Assembly (NCBI RefSeq): GCF_900060185.1
Contig: NZ_FIZY01000027.1
Span: forward strand, 1 to 64,000
From: Grimontia marina
GTDB taxonomy: Bacteria > Pseudomonadota > Gammaproteobacteria > Enterobacterales > Vibrionaceae
Direction of reading: 5' to 3'
Length of the DNA: 64,000 nt
In this document: positions 7,143-16,220 of the stretch, one piece after another
Layout: each line of letters opens with the position of its first letter
Position numbering within the stretch: the first letter of the stretch is position 1
Position numbers and translations under genes: made by a program
The notes under the pieces: generated by a model
Seen by the model: only the letters and a program-made list of their open reading frames with translations
The model's database searches: none
What the model was told of the DNA's origin: nothing

Positions 7143-10043
7143 ATGATTAACTTTCCCACTGAAACTCAGGACAAGTTGGCGGCAAGCCCAGTTCCTGTTT
7201 TGCAAGGCCTTCACGACCTGACTCCAGATGAGTTGCTACTGAGTCAGGAACACTACGAATCTGAGGTTCGTTCTTATCCTCGCCGTCTACCGGTCGCTAT
7301 TGCTAAGGCAAATGGTGTGTTGGTGGAAGACAGCCGTGGTCAGATTTACCTGGATTGTCTGGCGGGTGCTGGCACATTAGTGCTTGGCTACAACCATCCT
7401 GAAATCAATCAAGCTTTGATTGAACAGCTTCACGCGGGTATTCCCTATCAAACGCTGGACATTACAACACCAGCGAAAGATGCATTCATTCGTGAACTGA
7501 TGGCTTTCCTTCCACAGGACTTTGCAGAAAACGCTAAAGTTCAATTCTGTGGCCCTTCCGGTGCTGATGCCGTTGAAGCGGCAATCAAACTCGCTAAACA
7601 AACCACTGGCCGCAATACGATTGCCGCTTTCCATGGTGCTTATCATGGTATGACCAACGGCACCATGGCGCTGATGGGTAACCTCGGCACCAAAGCGCGT
7701 CGCCAAGGCTTGATGGCTGATGTTCACTTCCTGCCTTTCCCATACGATCTGCGCTGTCCTTATGGCTTGCATGGTGAGCAAGGTGCGCGTCAGGGCTTGC
7801 GTTACATTGAACGTATGCTGGCTGATGATGAAAGTGGTGTGCAGAAACCTGCTGCCATTATTGTTGAGCCAGTGCAAGGCGAAGGCGGGGTGATCCCAGC
7901 ACCAGCGTTCTGGTTGAAAGAACTGCGCCGTATTACCCAAGAGCACGGCATTCTGCTGATTTTCGATGAAATCCAATGTGGTATCGGTAAAACCGGCTCC
8001 CACTTTGCGTTTGAAGATTCAGGTATCACACCAGACATTCTTTGTCTTTCAAAAGCTGTCGGTGGCGGTTTGCCTATGTCGCTGCTGGTGTTCAATAAAG
8101 AAATCGACACCTGGCGCCCGGGTGAGCATACCGGTACCTTCCGCGGCAACCAGCTGGCCATGGTATCCGGTGCGAAAGCGATGGAAATTATCCGTCGTGA
8201 CAACCTTGCAAACCAAGCGGCAGTGACGGGTGAATACTTGCGCCGTGGCCTGGAAAAGATTGCTGAGAAAACGACTTGTATCGCGGAAGTACGTGGCAAA
8301 GGCTTGATGCTGGGTGTTGAAATTTGTGACCCAGAAGGCAGCAAGAATAAATTTGGTGAACCTCAGTCAGCGTCAGAGCTTACCGTTGCGATTCAACGTG
8401 CAGCACTTGAGCGCGGGTTAATCATTGAAAAAGGCGGACGCGACGGCTCAGTATTGCGCTTCCTACCGCCAATCATCATCACTTTCGAGCAAATCGACTT
8501 CGCACTGAAAGCGCTGGAAGAGGCGATTGATTCTCTGGTTGAACCAAAACCTGTTTCACTGCCAATGGACAGCATCCAGCAAAGCTGGCGCGAGCACTTT
8601 ATCCATGTTGGCAAGCAAGGTGCTGACGGTTTTGAATCCGCCATGAACCAAAGCACGCTGGCGCTGAAGAAACTGTTCGAATCCACAGATTCGCCATACA
8701 GTGGTCTCGACCCAATGGTGCTGCAATCGCAAATCCGCCGCGCACAACTGGGTGAAAATCCGCAATCACTGAGTGACGTGATCGAAGAAACGACAGATCT
8801 GATCGGCAAAAACTCTATCATCGTTCAGCATCCTCATTGCATCGCGCACCTGCATACCCCGCCAATGTTGCCAGCCGTTGCAGCCGAAGCCTTTATCACT
8901 GCGCTGAATCAGTCAATGGATTCCTGGGATCAGGCAAGTGCGGCGACGTTTGTAGAGCAAGAAGTCACTGACTGGCTGTGCAAGCGTTTTGGTTTTGACG
9001 AGCAATCAGACGGTGTCTTCACCAGTGGTGGAACGCAAAGCAACCTGATGGGTCTGCTGATGGCGCGTGACCACATCATCAAGCAAACCAGCGGTCATGA
9101 TGTGCAGAAAGATGGCTTGCCGGAATATGCTGACAAACTTCGTGTGATCTGCTCAAAGAACTCCCACTTCACCATGCAGAAGTCAGCGTCATTGTTGGGT
9201 CTGGGTGAAAATGCTGTGGTCTGTGTCGACACCTATACCGATGGCACCATCAGTATCGAATCTGCTGAAGAAGCCGTGGAGTCACTGAAAGCTGAAGGCC
9301 TGATCCCGTTTGTGATCACTGGCACTGCCGGCACCACGGATAACGGCTCTATTGATGATCTGGACGATGTGGCTGATCTGGCTGAAAAGCACGGTCTTTG
9401 GATGCATGTGGACGCAGCATACGGTGGCGCACTTATTCTGAGCCGCCACCATGCGCGTCTTGAAGGTATCGAACGAGCGGATTCCGTGACTGTCGACTTC
9501 CATAAAATGTTCTTCCAACCAATCAGCTGTGGTGCTGTACTGCTGAAAGACAAAGCGCACTTTGGCTATATCCGTCACCATGCAGATTACCTGAACCGCG
9601 AAGAAGACGTGCTGCCGAATCTGGTGGATAAGTCTATCGCGACAACCCGCCGTTTCGATGCGCTGAAAGTATGGATGACGCTGCAAAACGTCGGTCCGCA
9701 GGCACTGGGCTCCATGGTCGATCACCTGCTCAACCAGACACAACAGGTGGCAGATTTGGTGAATCAACGTCCAGACTTTGAGCTGTTGGCTGTGCCTTGT
9801 CTGTCTACTGTTTTGTTCCGTTTCACCGGATCAAACAAAGGGATGGATTTGGACTCGCTCAACAAGCAAATCCGTTTGGATGCTTTGGTACAAGGACGCG
9901 CAGTTGTGGGTGAAACCGTGGTGGATAGCAACGTTGCCTTGAAATTCACGCTGCTCAACCCTTGTCTGTCTTTGAACGACTTTGAGCAACTACTCAACGA
10001 ACTTGAAACGCTGGGCGGCGAAATCGCCAAGCAATCTCTCTAA
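7143..10043 (+). CDS. Fused L-2,4-diaminobutyrate aminotransferase / decarboxylase
   Basis: A 966-residue bifunctional enzyme making 1,3-diaminopropane from aspartate semialdehyde and glutamate by way of diaminobutyrate, the first stage of norspermidine synthesis in vibrios. Residues about 30-470 form a class III PLP aminotransferase with GPSGADAVEAAIKLAK, IFDEIQCGIGKTG and PLP Lys304 in LCLSKAVGGG. Residues about 490-960 form a group II PLP decarboxylase with FTSGGTQSNLMG, HVDAAYGGAL and PLP Lys788 in VDFHKMFF. The fusion is a hallmark of Vibrionaceae. It starts the three-gene operon; GGAAG upstream is rather distant from the ATG and an overlapping mini reading frame ends at the start codon, so coupled translation is possible. 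Confidence 0.92.
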   Translation: MINFPTETQDKLAASPVPVLQGLHDLTPDELLLSQEHYESEVRSYPRRLPVAIAKANGVLVEDSRGQIYLDCLAGAGTLVLGYNHPEINQALIEQLHAGIPYQTLDITTPAKDAFIRELMAFLPQDFAENAKVQFCGPSGADAVEAAIKLAKQTTGRNTIAAFHGAYHGMTNGTMALMGNLGTKARRQGLMADVHFLPFPYDLRCPYGLHGEQGARQGLRYIERMLADDESGVQKPAAIIVEPVQGEGGVIPAPAFWLKELRRITQEHGILLIFDEIQCGIGKTGSHFAFEDSGITPDILCLSKAVGGGLPMSLLVFNKEIDTWRPGEHTGTFRGNQLAMVSGAKAMEIIRRDNLANQAAVTGEYLRRGLEKIAEKTTCIAEVRGKGLMLGVEICDPEGSKNKFGEPQSASELTVAIQRAALERGLIIEKGGRDGSVLRFLPPIIITFEQIDFALKALEEAIDSLVEPKPVSLPMDSIQQSWREHFIHVGKQGADGFESAMNQSTLALKKLFESTDSPYSGLDPMVLQSQIRRAQLGENPQSLSDVIEETTDLIGKNSIIVQHPHCIAHLHTPPMLPAVAAEAFITALNQSMDSWDQASAATFVEQEVTDWLCKRFGFDEQSDGVFTSGGTQSNLMGLLMARDHIIKQTSGHDVQKDGLPEYADKLRVICSKNSHFTMQKSASLLGLGENAVVCVDTYTDGTISIESAEEAVESLKAEGLIPFVITGTAGTTDNGSIDDLDDVADLAEKHGLWMHVDAAYGGALILSRHHARLEGIERADSVTVDFHKMFFQPISCGAVLLKDKAHFGYIRHHADYLNREEDVLPNLVDKSIATTRRFDALKVWMTLQNVGPQALGSMVDHLLNQTQQVADLVNQRPDFELLAVPCLSTVLFRFTGSNKGMDLDSLNKQIRLDALVQGRAVVGETVVDSNVALKFTLLNPCLSLNDFEQLLNELETLGGEIAKQSL

Positions 10044-10049
10044 TTTTTT

Positions 10050-10075
10050 GCTGGGGGATTTGCCCAGCAGTTTTT
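10050..10075 (+). terminator. Hairpin attenuator between the fusion gene and the dehydrogenase
   Basis: GCTGGG and CCCAGC (10050-10055 and 10063-10068) form a stem followed by AGTTTTT. It sits inside an evident operon, so partial termination or mRNA protection is more likely than full stop. Confidence 0.5.
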
Positions 10076-10089
10076 GAAAGGAATTTAAC

Positions 10090-11334
10090 ATGGCAGTTCT
10101 ACAAATTGGTGCAGGTGGTGTTGGTTGGGTTGTTGCGCATAAAGCTGCGCAGAACAACGATGTGTTCGGCGACTACACCATTGCATCCCGCACAGTAGGG
10201 AAGTGTGAAGCGATCATTGAGTCAATCAAAGGCCGCAACAACCAGAAAGATACCAGCTACAAGTTGGAAGCCCGTGCGGTTGACGCCGATGATGTGGAAG
10301 CGTTGGTTGCGCTAATCAACGATGTAAAACCTGATCTGGTGATTAACGCCGGTCCTCCGTGGGTCAATATGACCATCATGGAAGCGTGCTACCAGACTAA
10401 AACGTCTTACCTCGACACGTCTGTCGCTGTTGACCTGTGCTCTGAAGGCCAGCAGGTGCCACAAGCTTACGATTGGCAGTGGGGCTATCGCGAGAAATTC
10501 GAACAAGCGGGTATCACAGGTATTCTGGGGGCAGGCTTTGATCCGGGCGTAGTGAGTGTTTTTGCTGCATACGCTAACAAGCACCTGTTCGATGAAATCG
10601 ACACCATCGATGTGATGGACGTGAATGCCGGTGACCACGGTAAGAAATTCGCGACCAACTTCGACCCAGAAACCAACATGCTGGAAATCCAGGGTGATTC
10701 GTTCTACTGGGAAGACGGCGAGTGGAAACAAGTGGGTTGTCATACCCGTATGATGGAGTTTGATTTCCCGCTGGTCGGCAGCCACAAGGTTTACTCTATG
10801 GCGCATGATGAAGTGCGTTCACTGCAAGAGTTCATCCCAGCTAAGCGCATCGAATTCTGGATGGGCTTTGGCGACCGTTACCTGAACTACTTTAACTGCA
10901 TGCGCGATATTGGTCTTCTGAGCCCAGACCCAATCACTCTGGGTGATGGCACAGTGGTTGAGCCATTGAAAGTGCTGAAAGCGCTACTGCCAGACCCAAC
11001 ATCTCTGGCACCGGGTTACACAGGTAAAACCTGTATCGGTACCTGGGTTCAGGGTAAAAAAGATGGCAAGCAGCGCAGTGTGTTCGTCTACAACAATGCT
11101 GACCACGAAGTGGCTTACAAAGATGTAGAGCATCAGGCGATTGCTTACACCACGGGTGTTCCTGCGATTACTGCAGCCCTGCTTTACTTCAAAGGTGAGT
11201 GGAACGGTAAAGGCGTATTCAACATGGAACAGCTGGACCCAGATCCGTTCCTGGAGCTGATGCCATCAATTGGTCTGGATTGGGGCGTTGAAGAACTGTC
11301 ACCAAGCGAGCCGGTTATCAACATCCTGAAATAA
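10090..11334 (+). CDS. Carboxynorspermidine dehydrogenase
   Basis: A 414-residue NADPH-dependent enzyme of the saccharopine dehydrogenase fold. It condenses 1,3-diaminopropane with aspartate semialdehyde and reduces the product to carboxynorspermidine. The Rossmann glycine motif is in LQIGAGGVGWVVAHKAA at the N-terminus, followed by INAGPPWVNMTIMEAC and the family segment GILGAGFDPGVVSVFAAYA. The start has AAAGGAATTT as ribosome site. It stands between its pathway partners, which makes this assignment firmer than for the lysine-pathway homologues. Confidence 0.92.
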   Translation: MAVLQIGAGGVGWVVAHKAAQNNDVFGDYTIASRTVGKCEAIIESIKGRNNQKDTSYKLEARAVDADDVEALVALINDVKPDLVINAGPPWVNMTIMEACYQTKTSYLDTSVAVDLCSEGQQVPQAYDWQWGYREKFEQAGITGILGAGFDPGVVSVFAAYANKHLFDEIDTIDVMDVNAGDHGKKFATNFDPETNMLEIQGDSFYWEDGEWKQVGCHTRMMEFDFPLVGSHKVYSMAHDEVRSLQEFIPAKRIEFWMGFGDRYLNYFNCMRDIGLLSPDPITLGDGTVVEPLKVLKALLPDPTSLAPGYTGKTCIGTWVQGKKDGKQRSVFVYNNADHEVAYKDVEHQAIAYTTGVPAITAALLYFKGEWNGKGVFNMEQLDPDPFLELMPSIGLDWGVEELSPSEPVINILK

Positions 11335-11351
11335 GCCCAGCGTTAGCGAAT

Positions 11352-11385
11352 GCCTGCACAACAGAATCTGTTGTGCAGGCTTTTC
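11352..11385 (+). terminator. Strong hairpin with short T-run before nspC
   Basis: Thirteen-base arms GCCTGCACAACAG and CTGTTGTGCAGGC flank AAT and are followed by TTTTCT. It looks like an intrinsic terminator or attenuator, yet nspC starts 15 bases later; nspC may depend on readthrough. Confidence 0.65.
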
Positions 11386-11399
11386 TATAGAGAAAGACC

Positions 11400-12533
11400 A
11401 TGAATCCGACAGAATTGAAAACCCCTTATTTTCTGATTGAAGAATATAAGCTGATTGAAAACCTCGAAAAAGCGAAACGCCTGAAAGAGCTCTCTGGCGT
11501 TAAGCTGGTGCTGGCACTGAAATGCTTCTCTACCTGGGGTGTTTTCGACATCATCAAGCCTTACCTTGATGGCACCACCAGCAGTGGTCCTTTTGAAGTG
11601 AAATTGGGCTACGAAACTTTTGGTGGCGAAACCCACGCTTATAGCGTTGGTTACAGCGAAGATGACGTGCGTGAAGTGGCGGATATCTGCGACAAAATGA
11701 TCTTCAACAGCCAATCCCAACTCACGGCGTACCGCCATTTGGTGGAAGGCAAAGCCTCAATTGGCCTTCGCTTGAACCCGGGTGTCAGCTACGCAGGTCA
11801 GGATCTCGCGAACCCAGCCCGTAAGTTCTCTCGCCTAGGTGTCCACTTCGATCAGATCGATCCTGAAATCTTCGCATCGCTCAATGGTGTGATGTTCCAT
11901 ATGAACTGTGAAAACAAGGATGTGGATGCGTTTGTCGGCCTGCTTGATGCCATTTCAGAGAAGTTCGGCAGCTACCTCGATAAGCTTGAGTGGGTAAGCC
12001 TCGGCGGTGGTGTCTTCTTTACCTGGCCGGGTTACGACATCGAAAAACTGGCAGCTGCACTGAAAGCGTTCGGTGAGCGACATGGTGTGCAGCTTTATCT
12101 GGAGCCGGGTGAAGCCATTATTACCAAAACGACTGACCTGGTTGTTACCGTGGTGGATATTGTCGAAAACGAGATGAAAACCGCGATTGTTGATAGCGCG
12201 ACCGAAGCGCACCGACTGGACACGCTGATCTACAACGAACCTGCTTCCATAGGTGAAGCAAGCGAGAATGGCGAACACACATACGTGATTGGCAGCTGTT
12301 CTTGCTTGGCGGGTGATCAGTTCTGCGTGGCGAGTTTTGATGAACCGCTGAAAGTCGGTCAACGTCTGCACATCCTAGACAGCGCAGGCTACACCATGGT
12401 GAAACTGAACTGGTTTAACGGCCTCCGTATGCCATCAGTTTATTGCCAGCGCAGCAGCGGCGAAGTCCAGCTCTTAAACGAGTTTGACTATCAGGATTTC
12501 AAACGCACGCTGTCGCAATGGTCGGTGAAGTGA
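11400..12533 (+). CDS. nspC: Carboxynorspermidine decarboxylase
   Basis: A 377-residue PLP enzyme of the alanine racemase-like fold III group that decarboxylates carboxynorspermidine (and carboxyspermidine) to norspermidine. PLP Lys41 lies in [12 protein letters not shown]; other family marks are [30 protein letters not shown] and the active-site cysteine in [11 protein letters not shown]. Norspermidine affects biofilm formation in vibrios. It is the last gene of the operon, followed by a clear terminator, and preceded by a possible attenuator. Confidence 0.95.
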   Translation: MNPTELKTPYFLIEEYKLIENLEKAKRLKELSGVKLVLALKCFSTWGVFDIIKPYLDGTTSSGPFEVKLGYETFGGETHAYSVGYSEDDVREVADICDKMIFNSQSQLTAYRHLVEGKASIGLRLNPGVSYAGQDLANPARKFSRLGVHFDQIDPEIFASLNGVMFHMNCENKDVDAFVGLLDAISEKFGSYLDKLEWVSLGGGVFFTWPGYDIEKLAAALKAFGERHGVQLYLEPGEAIITKTTDLVVTVVDIVENEMKTAIVDSATEAHRLDTLIYNEPASIGEASENGEHTYVIGSCSCLAGDQFCVASFDEPLKVGQRLHILDSAGYTMVKLNWFNGLRMPSVYCQRSSGEVQLLNEFDYQDFKRTLSQWSVK

Positions 12534-12552
12534 TTTTTCAATCACACATGTC

Positions 12553-12576
12553 AGGGAGCTTCGGCTCCCTTTTTTA
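12553..12576 (+). terminator. Intrinsic terminator of the norspermidine operon
   Basis: AGGGAGC and GCTCCCT form a stem with a TTCG-type loop, followed by a run of six T. Confidence 0.85.
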
Positions 12577-12725
12577 ATACTCGTTTCTTCTGATTTTATG
12601 AATCGTGTCAGAGTGTCAGCTTTTATTGCTTGGAAATTGCACCGAAACTAACTAATGATCCGACCATCACGTGGATTTATCGAAACACGCTGAGTTATTG
12701 GCGTGTTGGCTCAGGAGGTGCAAAA

Positions 12726-12959
12726 ATGGACGTACTGCTATCTGTCATCATCATTGTTGCACTGGTTGTTGGAACACGGACACTGAAAAGCTACTTTGCC
12801 TACCGGGCACAGGTGCGTGAATTCGAAGCGAACAAAGTCGCAGAGGGGTCAGGGGAGTTAGTCGCTGAAATTGATGCGCTTAAAAACCGCATTGAAGTAC
12901 TTGAAAAGCTGGTGACTGATCAAGGGTACGAGTTGGACAAAAAGATCCGTGCACTTTAG
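12726..12959 (+). CDS. Small PspB-like membrane protein with coiled coil
   Basis: A 77-residue protein. The start at 12726 is chosen over an in-frame ATG at 12630 because a perfect AGGAGGTG precedes it at the right distance. Residues 3-18 (LLSVIIIVALVVGTRT) form one membrane helix. A basic/aromatic stretch follows, then a heptad-like segment ELVAEIDALKNRIEVLEKLV. Size and layout recall the phage-shock regulator PspB, which helps PspC sense envelope stress, but no pspA or pspC is near and sequence identity looks low. The function is therefore open. Its stop codon touches the end of the convergent AlkD-like gene. Confidence 0.7.
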   Translation: MDVLLSVIIIVALVVGTRTLKSYFAYRAQVREFEANKVAEGSGELVAEIDALKNRIEVLEKLVTDQGYELDKKIRAL

Positions 12960-13664
12960 TTACTTCATTGCCATGTAGTGTTGCCTTTCCTCGGAGGTCA
13001 TTTTTTCAATGGCATAGCGCAGCATGGTTCTAGGCATAACAGAACCATGCTTATCCAAAAACGTGCGAAGCAAAGGCAAGTCTCTTTTCCCTAATTCCCG
13101 CAACATCCATCCGCACATTTTGTGTATTAAATCCTCTTTATCGTGCAGCAGCGTTTCCGCCAGCTTGATGGTGTCGTCAAACTGATTCAGCCGAATAAAA
13201 GGGAAGGTCGCCATCATGGCGATGCGCCTTTCCCAAAGGCTGTTTGACTCTGCCAGTGAATAGAGAATGTCGCGCTTTTTATCAACCAGATAGCCCCCGA
13301 CAATATGGTGTGCGGAGCTGTCTACCAGATCCCAGTTATTAATAAGGTGAGTGCGGGAAAGGTAGAAATCAAAAATGACTTTTTGGAATTCAGGATCTGC
13401 TTTTTTGAATTGTTCTGACAGAATCACCAGAGCCAGTAGCTTGATTTCATGCCATTCACTTGCCAGCAGCGCTGAAATTGTTTTGAGAGAAACTGTCTTA
13501 TGACGTGTGGCTAGGCCTCTGACAACAGGCACCCGAATACCGATGAACTTGTCACCTTCACCGTATTCTCCTGGGCCGGATTTAAAGAATCTTCCCGAAT
13601 GTTCAGCGATTTTGGTGTCGCCTAATTGCCTTGCTTCAGCAATGATGCGTTGTGCGTCAGTCAT
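12960..13664 (-). CDS. AlkD-like DNA alkylation repair protein
   Basis: A 234-residue all-helical HEAT-repeat protein of the AlkC/AlkD glycosylase family, expected to excise alkylated bases such as 3- and 7-methylpurines. Characteristic segments are KFIGIRVPVVRGLAT near the N-terminus, NNWDLVDSSAHHIVG with the conserved Trp-Asp pair used by AlkD, and VHKMCGWMLRE-like DLIHKMCGWMLRELGKRD. Family assignment is good; the substrate is not shown here. It is a single gene, convergent with and immediately abutting the small membrane protein gene. Confidence 0.82.
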   Translation of the reverse strand: MTDAQRIIAEARQLGDTKIAEHSGRFFKSGPGEYGEGDKFIGIRVPVVRGLATRHKTVSLKTISALLASEWHEIKLLALVILSEQFKKADPEFQKVIFDFYLSRTHLINNWDLVDSSAHHIVGGYLVDKKRDILYSLAESNSLWERRIAMMATFPFIRLNQFDDTIKLAETLLHDKEDLIHKMCGWMLRELGKRDLPLLRTFLDKHGSVMPRTMLRYAIEKMTSEERQHYMAMK

Positions 13665-14033
13665 ACCCTTCCCTCCAGTGAGGGAATTATAAGCATGAAA
13701 TAGCTAGCCTACTGATAGAAATGGAAATTTCATTTTTAAAAAATGACTTGGCTTCAAATTGTTGGAAGGCGCTCAAACTCCCCTGAACTTGCTTTACTTC
13801 AAAAATTAACCTTACAACAAATCATGCTTTATCAGAATTTAGTCAGGTCGCATCCAGTCTTACATTTCTTTGCTGAATACCTGTCGAGCCCTTTGCTTAT
13901 TGATGCATATAGTTGATGTGGCAGTCAAATTCGCTTTCCGCAAAATATTTGCTGAGCGAGAAAATCGCTAAATACCAAAGAAGTAAAAGCGAAAGGGCTT
14001 GCCAACCATTTATTTTGATAAGGACTTTAGAAG
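13665..14033. other. Intergenic region upstream of the first chitinase
   Basis: No gene, repeat or known RNA motif is recognised in these 369 bases. It should hold divergent promoters for the AlkD-like gene and the chitinase. AAGGACTTTAG before 14034 is the chitinase ribosome site. I specifically looked for a GEMM-type c-di-GMP riboswitch and did not see one. Confidence 0.4.
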
Positions 14034-15791
14034 ATGAAACAGACCGCTTTTCTGAGCGCGATGATCGCGGCTAGCTTTGCTGTGCCAAGTGCGATGGCAA
14101 TGAACCCGCAGCCTGATCCGCAAAACCCTGAGGGTTATGTCGTCACCCGGGTAGAAGTGCAAGCTGCTGAGGCAGCACAAACCCAAGATAAGATGTACAC
14201 CACTTGGGCACAGGCATTACGCACACGCACCAATGATGTGGTGGAAGCGATTTTGCCGGGCGCAGCCAGCAACCCCGAAAACGTCAAACGTGTCGAGCGT
14301 GTTTTCCCAGAATCTGATTGGGATTTCCTGACCCAAATGGCAGCACCTGAATACACCTATACCCGATTCCTTCGTGCGATTGGTAAATTCCCAGCCTTCT
14401 GTGGTGAGTACACAGATGGCCGTGATTCTGATGCGATTTGTAAAAAATCCATCGTGACCGCGTTTGCACACTTTGCTCAGGAAACCGGCGGCCACATTGC
14501 CAAAGACAATTATTGGGACAACCCACTTGGTCTCGAAGAGTGGCAGCAGGCGCTGGTGCATGTCCGTGAAATGGGTTGGTCAGAAGGGCAGGCAGGCTAT
14601 ACAACGGGCTGCGGACAGAATGACTGGCAAAATAAGCGTTGGCCATGTGCGACAGGGCAAGGCTATTTCGGCCGTGGTGCGAAGCAGCTTTCCTATCACT
14701 TTAACTACGGTGCATTTTCTGAAGTCATGTACGGTGGCGACGCGACCAAGCTGCTCAACGAGCCGGGACTAGTGGCAGATTCCTGGTTAAATCTGGCTTC
14801 GGCAATTTGGTTCTTCCTTACGCCTCAAGCGCCGAAACCAGCGATGCTGCATGTGATTGACCGAACCTGGGTACCTTCACAGAGAGAGTTGGATGCAGGT
14901 ATTGGCTATGGCTTTGGTACCACGATTAACATCATCAACGGTGGTATTGAATGTGGTGAACAGAACAAAAACAAAGGCCAGCCAGTTAACCGTATCCGTT
15001 ACTGGGAAGGGCTAGCGAAACATTTCAATATTCCAATTGAAACAGATGAAACCAACACCTGTTGGCAACAACTGCCTTACGGAAGCCTGAACCTGCAAGG
15101 CGCAACCGATGTGCTTTACACCAACTGGGATGGTAACTGGAAATACTATGCTAATCGCCCGGGCGGTTATTCGTTCGAGTGTGAGCTGGTGGGTTACCAA
15201 ACCGCATACTCAGCGCTTGTGGAAGGCGACTACGAGAAATGTGTCAGCAACTTCTATGAATCCCATGCGGGTTGGCCTGTGGTTCGTGTCGTTGAAACCA
15301 TTGATACCAATCCGGGTGATGGCGGCACTCCGTCGGATAACACCTGGGATGAAAAAGCCGTTTACCTAACTGGTGACCGCGTCACGATTAACGGTGTGAC
15401 ATACGAAGCCAAATACTGGAATCAGGGTGTGAACCCAGAAACAGCTGGTCAGTGGGGCGCATGGAAGGTAGTGGCAGGCGATACCACTGGCGGTGGTACA
15501 CCAACTAACCCAGACACGGGTACAAACCCAGATGCAGGCAATGGCTCTGGCACAGAGACAGGTGGTGACACCGGAACGGGCGGTGATGCAGGCACTGGCG
15601 GCGATACCGGCAGTTCAAATCCTGATACGGGCACCACGCCAGATCAGGGTGAAACCACTTGGAGTGCGAGCACGGTATACTTTGGTGGGGATCAGGTGCT
15701 GGTTAACGGCGTCACCTACCAAGCGCGTTACTGGACACAGGGTGATGACCCAGCTTCCGGTGCGCAATGGGGACCTTGGAAAAAGATTTAA
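14034..15791 (+). CDS. Secreted GH19 chitinase with two chitin-binding modules
   Basis: A 585-residue endo-chitinase that cleaves chitin outside the cell. Residues 1-22 are a signal peptide ending in PSAMA. The GH19 catalytic domain follows, with catalytic Glu150 in FAHFAQETGGH and the substrate-cleft segment GYFGRGAKQLSYHFNYG. Two CBM5/12 chitin-binding modules sit at about 435-485 and 540-585, each with the YxxGDxVxxNGVTYxAxYW pattern and a W-G-x-W-K ending. A linker of Gly, Thr, Asp, Asn and Pro joins them. A second GH19 gene lies 429 bases downstream, evidently a duplication, but it has only one binding module. Confidence 0.93.
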   Translation: MKQTAFLSAMIAASFAVPSAMAMNPQPDPQNPEGYVVTRVEVQAAEAAQTQDKMYTTWAQALRTRTNDVVEAILPGAASNPENVKRVERVFPESDWDFLTQMAAPEYTYTRFLRAIGKFPAFCGEYTDGRDSDAICKKSIVTAFAHFAQETGGHIAKDNYWDNPLGLEEWQQALVHVREMGWSEGQAGYTTGCGQNDWQNKRWPCATGQGYFGRGAKQLSYHFNYGAFSEVMYGGDATKLLNEPGLVADSWLNLASAIWFFLTPQAPKPAMLHVIDRTWVPSQRELDAGIGYGFGTTINIINGGIECGEQNKNKGQPVNRIRYWEGLAKHFNIPIETDETNTCWQQLPYGSLNLQGATDVLYTNWDGNWKYYANRPGGYSFECELVGYQTAYSALVEGDYEKCVSNFYESHAGWPVVRVVETIDTNPGDGGTPSDNTWDEKAVYLTGDRVTINGVTYEAKYWNQGVNPETAGQWGAWKVVAGDTTGGGTPTNPDTGTNPDAGNGSGTETGGDTGTGGDAGTGGDTGSSNPDTGTTPDQGETTWSASTVYFGGDQVLVNGVTYQARYWTQGDDPASGAQWGPWKKI

Positions 15792-15806
15792 ACGTATTCT
15801 GTAACC

Positions 15807-15832
15807 AAGCCGCGTCCAGCTGGACGCGGCTT
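15807..15832 (+). terminator. Hairpin terminator after the first chitinase
   Basis: Twelve-base arms AAGCCGCGTCCA and TGGACGCGGCTT with a two-base loop; only a weak T-run follows. Confidence 0.7.
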
Positions 15833-16220
15833 GTCGATAAGAATTATCCTGTTTTAAATGACCTGCATCGCAGAATAAATTAAATGTTAACTGCCAAAAA
15901 TTCAGTGCATTGTGTTGAGCTTCCTTGTTGAAGCAAGGTTCACGGTCAAAGAATCAACGCACAACAAATGTATCCGTCTCATTTTTCATCGGCGCACCAT
16001 TCATTCTGACATTCCTGCCCTCAATAGTTGTCGTCTTGTGTATTCATGCATGCATATAGTCGTACTGTCAGCGCTATCAATAAAAGATTTCTAAATCGCC
16101 TTGGGTTGCAGCGAATCGCTGAAAAATCAGCGACGAACGGTAACGCACAAAGAGCAAAAAAGCGTGAAGCAGAAACGTCTTCAAGACGGTTGCAGAAAAA
16201 GTTTTGATAAGGAATTTAAG
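15833..16220. other. Intergenic region between the two chitinases
   Basis: No convincing gene; reading frames at 15912 and 16101 lack ribosome sites. A hairpin TCGCTGA-AAAA-TCAGCGA lies at about 16114-16131. A GCATATAGT string near 16054 resembles one at about 13904 upstream of the first chitinase, so part of the promoter may have been duplicated with the gene. Confidence 0.35.

Noticed and set aside
13681-14033. Possible c-di-GMP (GEMM) riboswitch upstream of the chitinase
   Set aside because: The conserved GEMM core strings are not present in this region or before the second chitinase.
15912-16094. 60-codon reading frame between the chitinases
   Set aside because: No ribosome site and no protein-like pattern; it lies in what should be promoter DNA.
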